Positions 12,486 through 25,871 of a stretch of 64,000 nt of DNA are shown one piece after another. A program made the translations under genes and the position numbers. Every line of letters starts with the position of its first letter. Position 1 is the first letter of the stretch. Location of the stretch: the NCBI RefSeq assembly GCF_020085105.1, contig NC_058051.1, positions 980,001-1,044,000 of the forward strand, written 5' to 3'. The notes under the pieces were generated by a model. It ran no database searches. It saw only the letters and a list, made by a program, of their open reading frames with translations, and was not told the origin of the DNA. This DNA is from Siniperca chuatsi. Its lineage: Eukaryota > Chordata > Actinopteri > Centrarchiformes > Sinipercidae.

Positions 12486-15319
12486 TCTGGAACAAACTGT
12501 GTTTTATAAGACCATGTGTTTTTTTTTTTTTATGTCAAATCTTCAGATAAAAGTAGTGGAGCGAAGCACGTACCTCAAACCTGTCCTTAAGTACACTACT
12601 TCAGTACTTTTCACCACTGCACACTGTACATCCACATACTGCATGTGGTGCGATGCACAAGAGGTATTACCCCAAAGTCTGCTTGAAAGGTATATTTGTA
12701 CATTTTTACACGAGACTTGCTGGAAACAACTGGAACAAAAAACCAAAACGATGGAAATGTTGCTGCGAAAAGTGTAAATCAGTCAGTCAGTGTCTGACTG
12801 CCGATGCTACAGAAGAAAGCTACAGTATTCCTTCATCAGCAATTTGTTAAGCTTGTCAAAAATATAATGTGTGCAAAATGTTTCCAGTCTGACATTTACA
12901 CGTTTGGACCGACAACAGCTCACTCATGGCCATGAGAATCAAATGTGAATGGGGGCTTTATGAGAATAGCTCCGCATGGGAAGAGATGGGAGTGAATAAC
13001 ACTATCTGGCTGTGACGCAAGCAGCCACAAGGAGAGCGCTCTCCCCTCCGGCCTTATCAAGCCGACGGTGAACAGCTGTTACTATGTTGTGCAGTCAAAA
13101 GGCCAGAAACACCTTCCTGCCTGAGAAGAGCAGCAAAAGAAATCCTGCAGCTTTATCTACCTGTTTAACACGTTAATCTCGAATCAGAAATGTTACAAAA
13201 GCTGCATTGTTTTCTGAATTATCACAGCACGGCTGCTGTGTAAGGGATTACATTAACTAATCCCAGTACTCTGACATTTGGGGGTCGTCTTTGTCCTACC
13301 GGGAGTTGGATGGGGAGTTAATATCGAATCCCAGTAAAGTTGTCTTATTTACATTGTTCTTAGCTGACATGCTAACGTTAGCCACAGGTTACATTAAGGA
13401 GTCACCTAGTTTTGTTTACAGGGGTGAAAAAGGTGTGTGGGGGGGTTCTGAGTCTGCGAGGTCAGAGTCACGGGGAATGAAATGAGAACCACGCCTTCTG
13501 AGGTCGGCACGTTCAACGCACCTGAGAAGACTGAAGACTGAAGGGGGCCGTCTCTGGGAGGCCGGTTTCTGACTGCCTTCAGAACCTCGTACAGCAGCGT
13601 CGTGATGACCTTAACTGGCTCGTGTGACGACGTGTCGAGCTCGGGGCTGTTAACTAGCCTGATGAGGTCGAGCTGAACGCTAGCCATCACAATTTGGATG
13701 TAACATTAGGTGTTAACGTTATTTCCATGGAGTCGAACGTTAGCTCGCGCACTTGTCCTTCCAGATTCCACGTGAATAACGTTACTGACGTTGGAGCGCC
13801 GGGACGACTCCTTTAACGTTACTAACGTCACCATTTTGCCGACGATTCCGACGCAAGTTTAGCTCCTCAGCCAAAGTGCCAACTTAACGTTAACGTTAGG
13901 ATGGATGGATGTAGCTTCAGTTGAGTTGAGTGTCTCGTATCCAGATAAAACTGTAATTTTTCGAAATTCATAATAATTCATAATTCAGCGCAGCCTGTTA
14001 TATTTCATGTTTATACTATACTATCGTCCACACAGGCTACTGTAACTTCTCATAGACTGACGCCTACCAAACACACATTAGTCAGGACAGTAATCACTAA
14101 TCACAGTCACTAGTCATTACATGGTTGTACGCACACACACACACACACACTTCTGGACAAACCAAAGAGTTTAAGAGCATCCATCAGCTTTTGGAAGTCG
14201 TGGCAACTGTCGTGGTGCTTGTGAGATCTTCTGGCCTCCCAAGTTGGAAATTTGCAACTTGTTAATCAGTGAGCTTTAGAGGTGCTGTATATAGTATATT
14301 GTAGAAGCTAGCTGTTTCCCCCTGCATTCAGTCTTTATGCTAAGCTAGGATAACCACATCCTGACTCCAGCTCTGTTTTGGTGCAGTGGCTTTGGAGGGA
14401 GGCCTGAAGGGAGGGGGTGAGATTTTTTTCGGCTGGATACTTCTAAAAATCTAGCTGTCTCTTGCTAGTTTCTCCAGCGTTACCTGCCCGAGCTTTAAAT
14501 CAGCCTCACAAGACAGGAACAGGAACTTCTTGTGTGCTAATTTACAAAATGAGCAGCTATAGAGACTTGCGGTGTATTTTTCTTTTTCCATATCTATGAC
14601 TCTGAGAGCATTTATCATACATGCCACCTGCTCTGCACTCTGTTTTGTACAAAAGCAGGTATTTGGAAGCACTCATCATCTGTGGCCTTTTATGGTGCAG
14701 CCTGAAGAATCAGCTGTGCCACCGCCGCCCTGCAGTCTAAGCCGTGTCTCTTAAAATCCAACCAATATCCTGTCCTAAATCTGCTCTGCACCAACACAGC
14801 TCCGGGCAGGCTTTAGCCAGCTGCTTGGCAGCACTGTTACATTCCAGCTGAGTCAACTGCTCACATCAGACAACAACATAAAGTACCTCTGAACTCAGGT
14901 ACCCTCTCAAAAAATTAATCCTCCCCAGAATGAGGTGCACAACTTGCAAACTTTCAGTCTGAGGTTTTGATACAAAGAGCTATCTGCACGAGTCCGAAGA
15001 TGCAGCAGTGGATTGTTGTTTCTGAACTACTTTTGCATTTTCTCCAAACACATTTAGAGTTGTCTTGCATTACTTCAAAAAGATGCTGGCGCTTCAGTCA
15101 CACAGAGCTTTCTCCATTAGACCGCTGAAGGAGTGTGAAGACTGTGGAATTTAGTTTTATTGAAAAGTCTCTGAGGATGTGTGAAAAACTTTAAAATCAC
15201 AGGGTACAAGGAGGCTGTTTTGCAGCATGCGTTAAGATAAAAAACGAGATGCATACAGTAACTAAGGAAGTTCTGACAATGCCACCTGCTTTCCACCTGA
15301 GTTTAACTACTAATCTCTT

Positions 15320-15500
15320 AAAAAAGAAATAGTTCAACATTTTGGGAAATACGCTCATTCGCTTTCTCGCCGAGAGTTAGATGAGAAGATTGATGCCGCT
15401 CTCGGGTCTGTACCGTAAATATGAAACTATCACCAGAGGACAGTTAGCTTAGCTTAGCATAAAGACAAAAAATCCACCTACCAACCCCAAAGTGTAGAAG
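15320..15500 (+). repeat. Fish dispersed repeat (TAGCTTAGCATAAAGAC family)
   Basis: It starts AAATAGTTCAACATTTTGGG and contains CGCCGAGAGTTAGATGAGAA and AGCTTAGCTTAGCATAAAGA, hallmarks of a very abundant fish MITE/SINE-like repeat. Further copies in this window are at about 14,300-14,372 (inverted), 48,003-48,115 (inside an lrif1 intron), 57,758-57,915 and 59,425-59,565 (inverted; the last two inside renbp introns). Confidence 0.7.
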
Positions 15501-17740
15501 TGACACTGTGCCGGGACCGGGATTGTGGACTTCCTGAAGTCTCGTCGTCACCGTGAGGTTGCCAGGAGATAGTTTGGCACATAAGCCCCTGTTGTTTTCA
15601 CACTTTGGTTTTTACATATTTGGTGTCTGAACAGAGACAGGGGTCACCATCTTACCACCTGTTATCATGTGACAGACGTTCCATACTTTGGTCATGTGAT
15701 GAAAACTGAGGAAATCTCCAGAAACAGATAGTAAGTTCACCTTGAATTAGGATTACTTCTGTTAAACTACGTATCTGTAGGTTTGTGAGGTTTCTTAATA
15801 TACTGTACAGTGTATAAAACGCATGCTTGCATAGCAGTATTTAGTAGCCTATAGATAAATCCTCTTTTCACTTTGTTTTAATGCTTAATGAGCATAGAAG
15901 AGCCATTTGTGTTATCAGGCTGCTCTCTCTCAGAGGGCTGAGATGGCCTTCAGGACTCAGGAAGGTTCTTGGAAAGAGATGATAACTTCAGTCATGTCAA
16001 AGTAAAATGAGTCAGCTGTTTATGATCGCACTGAAGCTGAACGTCAAAACAAAAGATCAAGTTGTGTTGAATATTATACTGTTGTAAAATCTTGAATGAA
16101 ATTCAAAACAGCTCTGTGAGCAACGTGCTGAGTGAAAATCACCAGAGGAAGAATGAACGGCTTTATCAGTTTGCTCCTGCAGTGGCTTCAAATCAAGTCA
16201 TAACAACATGAACATCACAAAGAATAATAAAGTTTTAATATTTATTATAGTCAGGTGGTGTCATAGTGAAATAAATAACGAATGCATTCAAAGTCTTTTA
16301 CACAAAACATGTCAACGCAAAACTGAAATAATAAACACAACGTACTCGATGATCTCAGACAGAGGAGAAATAAAAATCAGTACAACTGAAGTAGATGTAA
16401 CAACAAGTTCTCTCAGCCCCTTCTGCTAATGTCTGTTCCCAAAACAAAAGCTACATACTGTAATTCAGTCCAAAGTGCTGTGAAATGGCTGTGAACAGAT
16501 GCAGTGTACTGTATTCCACGCTACACAGACGTACATATGTGAAAATCATAAATATATGATAATTAGTGTGTTAAACTAATTAGAAAATATTGTTAGCTAC
16601 TGTGGCTAACAAGCTAACATCTCAGTGGCGTCATGATTAGCTCTGTCAAAAATAGCACAGTAATTAAATTAAGTAGACACATTATCAACTGATCTGACCC
16701 ATAAAGCTCTTTTCCAATGCGGGAACGTAAAATGTAAAAAGCTGCTGAACTCGAGCCGCTCGGCAGCAGACGGCAGACAGACAACGCTAGCGACCAGCTG
16801 CTGAACATAGCGGAGCATCTAGCAGCTCAAGAGCCAGATGTTTCCCTCAGCAGCTGCTGGAGACCAAACACAGAGCTAAAAGGAGAGTGAATATTGGAGC
16901 TATATATAAAACACCACTCCAAATGAATGCTAATGTTGCTACATAACTGCTAAATATGTATATAAGTCACTGTTTGCTAACATGTTCGTCTCAGCGACCA
17001 TATAAGGTGATAATATGTAAAAAACAATAACAAAAAACAATTATTACTGCTTTAAATACAATGGAAACCAGTACCAAAACCTCACGAGGGTCTTAAAAGT
17101 TGAGGTTATTGGAAGCCTCGCTAAGTTGCTGAAGGTGCTAATAGATAGCGGGATTGAAACTGGCACTACCAGGTTCTGTTCCAGAAGTAAGAACTGGCGT
17201 TTGAAATAAGGCAAATTAATAAAAGTCAATAGAACGTCATTTAGTACACTCCGTTTGTCTAGACAGGGATGATAAACAATGTAATATTGCTGTTTGTTTA
17301 AAATTTAGCAACCTCTAACGAACACCATTTCCCACAAGCCCAACGTGGCTGTTACAGTTGTGTGCAGTTAAAGCTAAAACACTGGAGAGACGACATTAGA
17401 AAAGAGTGTGGGTGGATATCATAACAAACAGATAAAACACACAACGACACTTTGTTTCAGATGAAAGAAAGGCTCAGTGAGAGATTCCACTGAGGCTAGC
17501 GTAGCAGCGGAGTCTATTTCACCCTGGAGCTCAGGACCGCCAACATGGCTGCCAGCAGGTGTGTTAAGTCACCTGGCAAATGTTTGTTTCCCTCCAAATC
17601 TGGCATCTGATTTTCGACCGCTGGGATCCCTACTTTGCAGAGGATTTCTTTAAGTTATCACAACAGTCAGCATCAGTCTTTCAAACTTGCTGGGTCCAAT
17701 CCAGTAACTATAAATATTCAGCTTTTCATGAGGTCAAAGG

Positions 17741-20700
17741 TCATGATTCAGAGGTCATCACTGTTTGAAAGGGAGTCCCAGAGGCGGAAGGAGGCCTGCT
17801 GGTTGTGGTCTCTGTGTTAATCCTCCTGCGTGATGATGAAGCTTTGCTCTTCCGTCGAGGTGAAGGCTGTGCTTTCTTTCTATAGGCTTCTCTCTTTGGA
17901 CTGTCGGGGGCCCCCAGGTGCTCTAAAAGTCTTTGCTGAAACACAGCTTGGAACTGCTGCGCCTGCAAGACAAAGATTAGATAAGGAGGTTAGTCAAGGA
18001 CATGTGGCTCGGCCGTGGCAGGTAACCTTGGCCCTGTGTGGGGCCTGCACCGATCAGCTAGGATTCATCACAGGTATCAGTTTTAAGTAGTTTTGGTTTT
18101 GAAGTCACTGTTCTCACATTTTGATTAGTCTCTGTCATGCTGCGTGCAGGCCGGTCGGTCTCTGAGAGAAAGGATTCAGATCTGCACTCAGTAAATCGTT
18201 TAGTGGAATGACTTCAACACCAACGTGTAAATTAATACTTTCCTCAAACCAGAACAGATGCTTGTTTCTCGTGGTGGGGGCAAAGTTACCTTCGGACAGC
18301 AGTAGACAGAATATTCTTAACTTTAAAGTTTGAGCCCCGGTCGTGTGATAACAGGTGGTTGTGATTTAGCGGAGACTGTAACCCTGGACTCGGTTCAAGA
18401 ATGGTCTTTGGCATTGGATGTGAACGGCCTCCTCGTAGAGGTCTGCACGGGTCCACGTGGGTCCTACTAACCGAGACTCAACTCTGAGACGAACGTTGGG
18501 CCGGGTCCAAATTATACTGAGTCAGGTTGGGTAGGGTCCTGTTGTATTGCAGTGAGTCTCTCTTGGATCAGGTCTAATTATCCTCTGGTCTAATTGGACT
18601 GGGTCTGCCTGTCCTCGGGCCCCTTTCAGATTTGGTCTCCCACCCCCCCGCCCATACACAACCACCTGTTATCATGTGACCAAAGATCTGTACTTAAGTC
18701 ATGCGGCGACGACTGAGCCATCTCCAGTTGCTGCAGAGGACCATGATATGCATTTGACAGCCCTGGAAAAAGCCAGTAAGTGAACCTTGAGTTAAGACTA
18801 TTTTGTCGAAGGTGGAGAAAGCTGAAGCAGGGAGGTGGAGGTCGTACCACGTCTAGCTGTGTCGTGGTGTGAGCTGCTGTGGTTGTGGCTGGGTAAGCTG
18901 TGGTGTGCTGCTGGCTCTTTGGCTTTGCGCAGTACATCTCCAGATGCTGAAGTTCACAGCCAGACGGCCGACAGCACTGGTCCACTATCCCCTTCCCTCT
19001 GGGCCGAGCCCCGTAACCAGACCACGCACCTTTACCTGCAGGGAGAGAAATGTCCAACATGAGATAATCTTGTCTTTCTTTTAAGCCTCAGTATCTTCCT
19101 TACTTTAATGATGCACGGTAGAAACAGATAAATGAAACCTTTTTAACTTCTGCATACGCTGGAATGTGCTCCTCTGGGGGAAAACGTGTCCCTGAAGGTG
19201 TAACACTTTGGTTTCTGACCAAACACCTGCAGAGCTGCTGACGCTCCCATCAGCCTCAGCTGCGCTCTGTGTTTACTGCTGAGTAGCTAATGTTAGCATG
19301 CTAACACGCTAAACTAAGATGGTGAACATGGTGAACATTATAGCTGCCAAACGTCAGCATTGTGGCAATGTGAGCATGTTAGCATACAAATGTTAGCTTT
19401 TAGCTCAAAACACTAAACTGCCACATATGAAATATTTAGTATTAATAAGTGTAATCTGGTTTGAAATCTGTAAATGTGCCACGATCATGCAGAACACTGT
19501 CGTATGCAAAGTGTATACTGAGATGTGAGAGCGTCTTCTGAATGAAGGCTCTGTGCTGCGTCTCCCTTCCTGCACCTTTCTGTGTTATTATGTGTAAAAG
19601 CTGCGCTGGTCTCAGATAACAAGTGTTTTAACAATAAAGCTATCGCACACTGAGGCACGGTGTCCTGGTGAGTACGCTGCCATTTTGGACTGCCACTGCT
19701 CTGATAGCAGATGGAGGAGGTGGCCTTGGTCAGAATAGGGCAAAGATAATCAAGTGAAAGGTCCTGTGGGTAATTCTCTGTGTGCAGTGGGAGAGATTAT
19801 ATTCTACTAATAATAAACTTTTCAAATGAAATGCTTTACAGTATAAAGGTCCACTGCGAAGCGTTTGCCCCCCCTCAACCCGACCCGTGCTGTACCAGTC
19901 ACATATATCTATATATCTAATGATGAACCACTATTCAAATTTTGACATTATGTTGTATGAGAGGCGGAGTGTGTCTGCTTGCTGCTGAGAGCTACAGAAC
20001 AGAAGAGCAGTGTTGTGACTAGTCTTCATGTAAATAAATGAACAGGACGTGTTTTGTTGTTGTGGAGCTGATAACTTGAGTCACTGCGGTGTTTTCATGT
20101 GGACACGATGACCATGACCATATCTGCCTTATACACCTCTGCTAGTGTAAGTGTTAACACACACAGGGTAGAACAACCTTGGTAGAATTTGAGCCTATCG
20201 GCCTTTTTGTACGATTATTAAAATCTTCAGTAGAAGATACATAATCAATCTTCATTTCTGTCATAACAAGATAGAATCTACCAATTTACACTTTAATTTA
20301 CAGCTAATGTTTTGAATCACCTCCCCTCCCTGTGCCCGCACCAGAGCCTGATATCTGTAAGACTCTTTGTTTAGAGAACATGCCATAACAGCTACATAGC
20401 TTATATCGGCCATGTTGCATAATTTAAAAATAAAATGGAGGTTGTGCATACAATGGGAAGAGGTCCAGATAAAATTAATTTGGTTTGAAGTGTGTATGAT
20501 GAAATCTGTTGGCAAAAATCTGAGAAGCTTTCTTGGCCATCTCGCGTGCACGGCCCCTAACTTCAGCTTGTCATCGCGCAACGTGCCATCTTCAGTACTG
20601 GATCGTGTGTTCAGAGCACATGATCTGTTTACATCTGAAGAATGTATTTGTGTTCGCGTGCTTCCCACTCTCCAGAGGAATGATGTTGGTGATGTTGACC

Positions 20701-23700
20701 TTTCCATTACTGCCACAACAAGGCCACAGTTTCCACTTGTATACAAGCAAATTCTCACTCTCACAGGCAGCTTCTAGGTAGTTATGCAAAACAAGTGGAT
20801 AACATGAATATAGACTTACCTAAATAGATTCCACGGTCCCCACACACAAATATGAGGTCACTGAGGAGATCAGAACCGCAGCGGAGTCTGGCTGCCTCCG
20901 AGGAGAGCGGCCAGCCTGCCAGACACATGGCGGAGTAGAACATGCACAGCACCTGAAGACGAGGAGAAAAACTCTTAATGCACAGCTCTAACACAAAGGA
21001 TGCAACATACAAAAGGGTCCAGGACTGTGATCAAAACACAGTTATCGTGTCCTCGGGGTGGCCTGGTGGCCTGGTGGCCTGGGGTTTAAGGTGCCAACCA
21101 TCATCCTTGACTTCCTCGGGTCGATTTATTGCCCATCTCTGCCTCGCTCCTCATTTCCTGCCATCTCTCTACTGTTGCCTGTCTAATAAAGGCATAAAAA
21201 GCCGAAATATTCCTATAAAAATTCCTGTACTCGTAATGACTTTCCTCCGGCACTGTGATTATTATATTATGATATTATTATTATTAATGTCAGCTTCCTG
21301 CATGCTGGCCCGAGGCGTCTCAGCCAGAGACCTCGCTACCACTGAACACTCAGGTCACATACTGTGTTTTGAGTTTCTCTAATCACATCCTTTTCTGTCA
21401 TTTTAATACGATCACTTATGAATTTAACTGAAATAAAAACTAAATAAAACATAATAACAAATCACACATTTAATTGATACATAAAAAACCTCAGTATTTT
21501 TAAAATCCTGGCTGTGGCCCTGCTCTTTATAATTGATTATTAATAATGATGATCAATTGTAATTTTGTTTAAGATTCAGAACATCAAGTAGTGCTGTGGT
21601 ATCTGAGAAATGGCTACACAATGAATATGTATTCTCTGATTTCTTATTAATTGATATTGTGTCAGAGTAGATGTGCAGTACAGTAGATGTACAGTAGATG
21701 TACAGTACAGTAGATGTGCAGTACAGTAGATGTACAGTAGATGTACAGTACAGTAGATGTACAGTACAGTAGATGTACAGTAGATGTGCAGTACAGTAGA
21801 TGTACAGTAGATGTACAGTACAGTAGATGTGCAGTACAGTAGATGTACAGTAGATGTGCAGTACAGTAGATGTACAGTAGATGTACAGTAGATGTACAGT
21901 ACAGTAGATGTGCAGTACAGTAGATGTACAGTAGATGTGCAGTAGATGTACAGTACAGTAGATGTGCAGTACAGTAGATGTACAGTAGATGTACAGTAGA
22001 TGTACAGTACAGTAGATGTACAGTACAGTAGATGTACAGTAGATGTACAGTACAGTAGATGTACAGTACAGTAGATGTACAGTAGATGTACAGTAGATGT
22101 GCAGTACAGTAGATGTGCAGTACAGTAGATGTACAGTAGATGTACAGTACAGTAGATGTACAGTAGATGTACAGTACAGTAGATGTACAGTAGATGTACA
22201 GTAGATGTGCAGTACAGTAGATGTACAGTAGATGTACAGTACAGTAGATGTACAGTACAGTAGATGTACAGTAGATGTACAGTACAGTAGATGTACAGTA
22301 GATGTACAGTAGATGTAGATGTACAGTAGATGTGCAGTACAGTAGATGTGCAGTACAGTAGATGTACAGTAGATGTACAGTAGATGTGCAGTACAGTAGA
22401 TGTACAGTACAGTAGATTTACAGTAGATTTACAGTAGATGTGCAGTAGATTTACAGTAGATTTACAGTAGATGTGCAGTAGATTTACAGTAGATTTACAG
22501 TAGATTTACAGTAGATTTACAGTAGATGTGCAGTAGATGTGCAGTAGATGTACAGTAGATGTACAGTAGATGTGCAGTAGATGTACAGTACAGTAGATGT
22601 ACAGTACAGTAGATGTACAGTACAGTAGATGTACAGTACAGTAGATGTGCAGTAGATTTACAGTAGATTTACAGTAGATGTGCAGTAGATGTACAGTACA
22701 GTAGATGTACAGTACAGTAGATGTACAGTACAGTAGATGTACAGTAGATGTGCAGTAGATTTACAGTAGATGTGCAGTAGATGTACAGTACAGTAGATGT
22801 ACAGTACAGTAGATGTGCAGTAGATGTGCAGTACATCTGCTGCAACCACCAACTATCTGATTTGATCAGTGAAGGCAGCAGGCTTGTCCGCCTCTTCTGG
22901 CTGACCCTGCTTCAGGTTTAAAACTGGTCCCGACCCCGTCCAGCAGTCAGTCTGCTGTCGAGATGTCAACCAGGTTAGGATTTGTACTTTATACTGTTAA
23001 TCTACAGACGGGAGACAAATGAAAGCAAACGCCTGAATAACAGAAACTCTTCAGCTGCCTCGGTGCAGCCGGCTCGCTGAGCGGGTCGGTGAGGATGGAA
23101 GCGATGTGAATGAAGTGCTGCGGCCTTTACGGTCACCTGATCTGAAGCCAGCTTCACACCTGTGGAAGGTGTCGGCCCAGCGTGTCAGACGGCGCTCTGC
23201 AGCAGCGTCTCCATCAGACCAGATGATATAATATAAACCTCCGTCTTCAGATCTGTGTGGGGACGTCTGTCCTTTAGCTTGCGCGTCTCTCTACCTGCCG
23301 CACTCAGGTGTGTCTGATCTCAGAGAGACGAGCTGATTGATAAAGGCTGTGTGTGTAACTGAGGGAACATCCTGGGAGGCTGGAGGCTCGTGGAGGCCCG
23401 ACTCCACACTAACACACTTCATGCTGCTTTCTCCGGTCATTTCTCACCCATCTGTAGCTTAAAGAGCTCTCAGCGGATTCATTACAGACATTTTATTGAT
23501 GTGAAATATGACAAGTGAGGAAACCATCACGAGGCCAACGCTGAGACGCACAGTGAGATGTGGTTGAAAGCTCTGGAAAATGCAAAAATGCTGAATTAAG
23601 TTTGAATTACAAATATATCAACTATTAACAGAACACTTCTAATATTAATCGTATAAATCTCTCCCATCAGCACATCGTGTGACCCCAGGTGGTCTGAACT

Positions 23701-24405
23701 TTGTTCATTTTGGTTACTGATTGTCCATCAGCAGTCCTCAAAGTTAAACTCATGTCCTTAAACTGCTCGTTTTGTCTGATGAACAGTTCAAAATCCAAAC
23801 GGCTCAGTTTACAAACAGATTAAGTTGTGCTTTATTTTATGGCTCCATCATTTCTTAATCATTTCCAAAGACGTTTCCTGGAAAGAACTGTGTTTTGGTA
23901 CTAATTATAGGCAAAATAAAGACCAAGTTCTGAGACGGTTCACCGAGTTTATAAGCATTTGTTGATTTCCCTAAAATAAGCGCTCCATTTAAATCCATGT
24001 CAGCTATTCTCCATATGTGCTGAATTATGTGTCTGTCTGTAGACAAATGTCTCATATTTGCACGTTCAGCTGACCTGCTGTGCACGAGAGGTAATTAACA
24101 CAAATGTTCCTCCATATTCCCACCATCAGAACCAAATGACAACCAAGAACCTTCCTACGAATCCACAGACACAGATCAGTTGCTTTTTAGGGAATTACAG
24201 GAAACTATTGGAGCCTTAAATAAGGCGAACCAGAGAGGACGCAGAGAAGAAACCAGCTGGTTCACTTAAATATCAACAAATAATTTCAACTCTACAAGGA
24301 GAAGTAGTTCCCTGCACCGCGTCAGTTCAGGGAAATGAACGAAGCGAAACAAAGTCTTACCTTCAGTGTCGGTGTTCTGGCAGAAGGGCAGCATGAGGAG
24401 TGCAT
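17741..24405 (-). CDS. igf3: Insulin-like growth factor 3 (teleost gonadal IGF)
   Basis: Secreted insulin-family hormone. In teleosts igf3 is expressed mainly in the gonad and acts through IGF receptors (family knowledge). Coding exons on the minus strand: 24,361-24,405, 20,820-20,952, 18,848-19,035 and 17,741-17,962. All junctions are GT/AG, the phases (0, 1, 0) fit, and the product is 195 aa. Exon 1 gives a short leader (MHSSCCPSAR...). Exon 2 gives a hydrophobic signal segment (VLCMFYSAMCLAGW) and the B domain with RCGSDLL and FVCGDRG. Exon 3 gives the short C domain (GYGARPRG) and the A domain GIVDQCCRPSGCELQHLEMY plus C, followed by a Thr-rich stretch. Exon 4 gives the E domain (FQAVFQQRLLEHLG, then a basic RRKSKASSSRRR). 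All six insulin-fold cysteines are present. A TTTATT at 16,241-16,246 could be a distant poly(A) signal. The ATG is the only in-frame one in exon 1. Very sure of the family, quite sure of igf3 rather than igf1 or igf2. Confidence 0.94.
20261..20764 (-). other. Unassigned 167-codon open frame in igf3 intron 2
   Basis: An open frame of 167 codons lies in igf3 intron 2, and another minus-strand frame overlaps it at 20,592-20,789. Neither carries a domain I recognise. Cys-containing words such as CKQIMCSEHT in the second frame suggest decayed transposon coding sequence, but this is a guess. I do not call a gene. Confidence 0.25.
21040..21215 (+). mobile_element. tRNA-derived SINE fragment
   Basis: The stretch runs from a G/C-rich GGCCTGGTGGCCTGGGG head, through TCGGGTCGATTTATTGCCCA (a decayed B-box region), to CATCTCTCTACTGTTGCCTG followed by TCTAATAAAGGCATAAAAAG. 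This is the usual 3' end of a common fish SINE. It lies in igf3 intron 1, sense to the plus strand, and is antisense to the gene. Confidence 0.65.
21665..22835. repeat. 1.17-kb minisatellite of 11- and 16-bp units
   Basis: An array of ACAGTAGATGT (11 bp) interspersed with an ACAGT half-unit (giving 16 bp). Variants are GCAGTAGATGT and TACAGTAGATT, the TTT variant being confined to about 22,410-22,760. It lies wholly in igf3 intron 1. The long minus-strand frame at its end (repeating IYCTSTVLYIYCT) is an artefact of the repeat. Confidence 0.95.
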
Positions 24406-25720
24406 CCTGTCTGTGTGGACGGACTTCAGGAGACCTGCGGTCTTATAGTCGGGCAGCAGGAGGGGAGGACCACGGCACCGAGGTTTCCTCCCTCCACTCC
24501 TCACACTGCTTCACACTCAAATCTCATATCAGAAGATTTAGCATGCTGTCACTGGGATGAACTTGTTCTGCTGTGTTCCTGCCGTGTTTGTAACAGGTTA
24601 TTCATCATCGTCACAAACATGATAACCACTTCTGAAGGCTGGAACCGACTTTTAACGAGCGCACACACCAGATTATAAGGTCCGCCTAGCTAAAACTGAT
24701 CCAACTGTCCGGCAATAAATCCTCCCTTCATGGAGGTTTTACTGTTCGGTTTGTGTTGAACTGTCAGAGAGATATTGATTCAACTGTATCATCATTTTGG
24801 AGGGTGCAGTTTGTAGTACTGCTGAACTGCATGGAGCTCTACTGAAGAAAATATTATCATTTTTATAAACACATGGGCAGCATTTAGAAAAGAAGAAGTG
24901 AGATAACACAACCAAAACCGGAAACGCTGCAAGTCGCACAGAACACAACGGAAATGAGATGAGTCATTATGATTCATTATTGGAATTGGTAAGCTGTTAA
25001 TAAGGAAACGGTTAATAACAGTAGATTCAGCCACAAACCGTAACAACAAACAGTGAGTCCCAGGTGCATTCTTCACGTTTCGGTGTCTGCTGGAAACTGC
25101 TGACTCCTCTAAATGCTACATGTGTCGTCAAACTGGTGAAGATGTTTTCTCGTGCTGCAGTGCGCTGAGCTTTCAGGGCCTCTAGCAGGTGATGCCGACT
25201 CGTCAGCGACACGAAAAAATGATCGAAAGTTAAACCTTTTTAACTTCATGGTAACCAAATATTTGCCTGTAAGTTCTGTATGATCCCCTCCCCCCCCAAA
25301 AAACTGACAAAGACAATGCGTTGGATCAGGAAGTTTAATCTTTGTCAGCTGTGGATGAATGTCTGAGGAGATCATGATTGCAAAGTTACAGATACAAAGA
25401 AAGAAAGAGAAGAGCGGCTCGGCAGAAGGTCACACACGTACTTACAGAAAACTGTAGATTGCTTATTTTCACGATGTTTGCTAATGAGCAAGCTGCTGGC
25501 TAGCTTGTAAGTGTTGATATGGTCAATAGTGAATTTTAGCAGTGATGTGATTGCATTTAAAGTCAATACGAAGACACCACCAGCGTGAGTTCTGAACAAA
25601 TTTGCAATTGATCGAATGAGCAAACACAGTGAGCCCGGGGCCCCTGAGCATCTGGGACCCTGCTGATCCCCCCGTGCTTTAACCTCACTCAGAAATCAAA
25701 CAAAGCAAATCTCAGTCAAA
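24406..25720. promoter_or_regulatory. igf3 upstream region
   Basis: No gene recognised. Just upstream of the igf3 start the sequence should contain the 5' UTR and promoter, but I see no TATA box or other element that I can place with confidence. Short antisense and sense open frames at 24,739-25,375 show no family signature. Confidence 0.4.
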
Positions 25721-25818
25721 GCAATCAGAGACAGGAGACGGAGTCCTTACAGCATCATGTATTAAACACACTGTATCTCTGAGCTGCTGAATGCTCCTTT
25801 AAATGAGAACACAGTCCT

Positions 25819-25820
<2 letters not shown>

Positions 25821-25868
<48 letters not shown>
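25821..25868. repeat. (AC)n microsatellite
   Basis: About 24 AC units next to the poly(A) site of lrif1-like copy A. In block B the same position (about 34,590-34,600) holds only ACACATACACAT, so the array expanded or contracted after duplication. Confidence 0.95.
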
Positions 25869-25870
<2 letters not shown>

Positions 25871-25871
25871 C

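Larger units (their letters stand above)
1..17740. other. Gene-poor, repeat-rich region downstream of igf3
   Basis: I scanned both strands and found no exon I can defend. All open frames are short, lack family signatures and are not joined by credible splice sites. The region holds MITE and SINE remnants, microsatellites, two patches of short GACTTG/GACTCG-type repeats and one perfect hairpin, several of them listed separately. The stretch at 13,370-13,920 is rich in AACGTTA motifs and CpG and could be an unrecognised promoter or exon, but nothing more can be said from sequence alone. A distal 3' UTR of igf3 or non-coding RNAs could be hidden here. Confidence 0.6.

Noticed and set aside
18626..18847. 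Read-through of igf3 exon 3 to the stop at 18,626
   Set aside because: A GTG|GTACGA donor at 18,848 joins in frame to a typical IGF E-domain exon at 17,962, which is far more likely than the read-through.
21665..22835. CRISPR-like repeat array
   Set aside because: Units are directly adjacent without unique spacers and the host is a vertebrate; it is a minisatellite.
22658..22852. 64-codon open frame
   Set aside because: It translates the minisatellite itself (IYCTSTVLYIYCT periodicity), not a gene.
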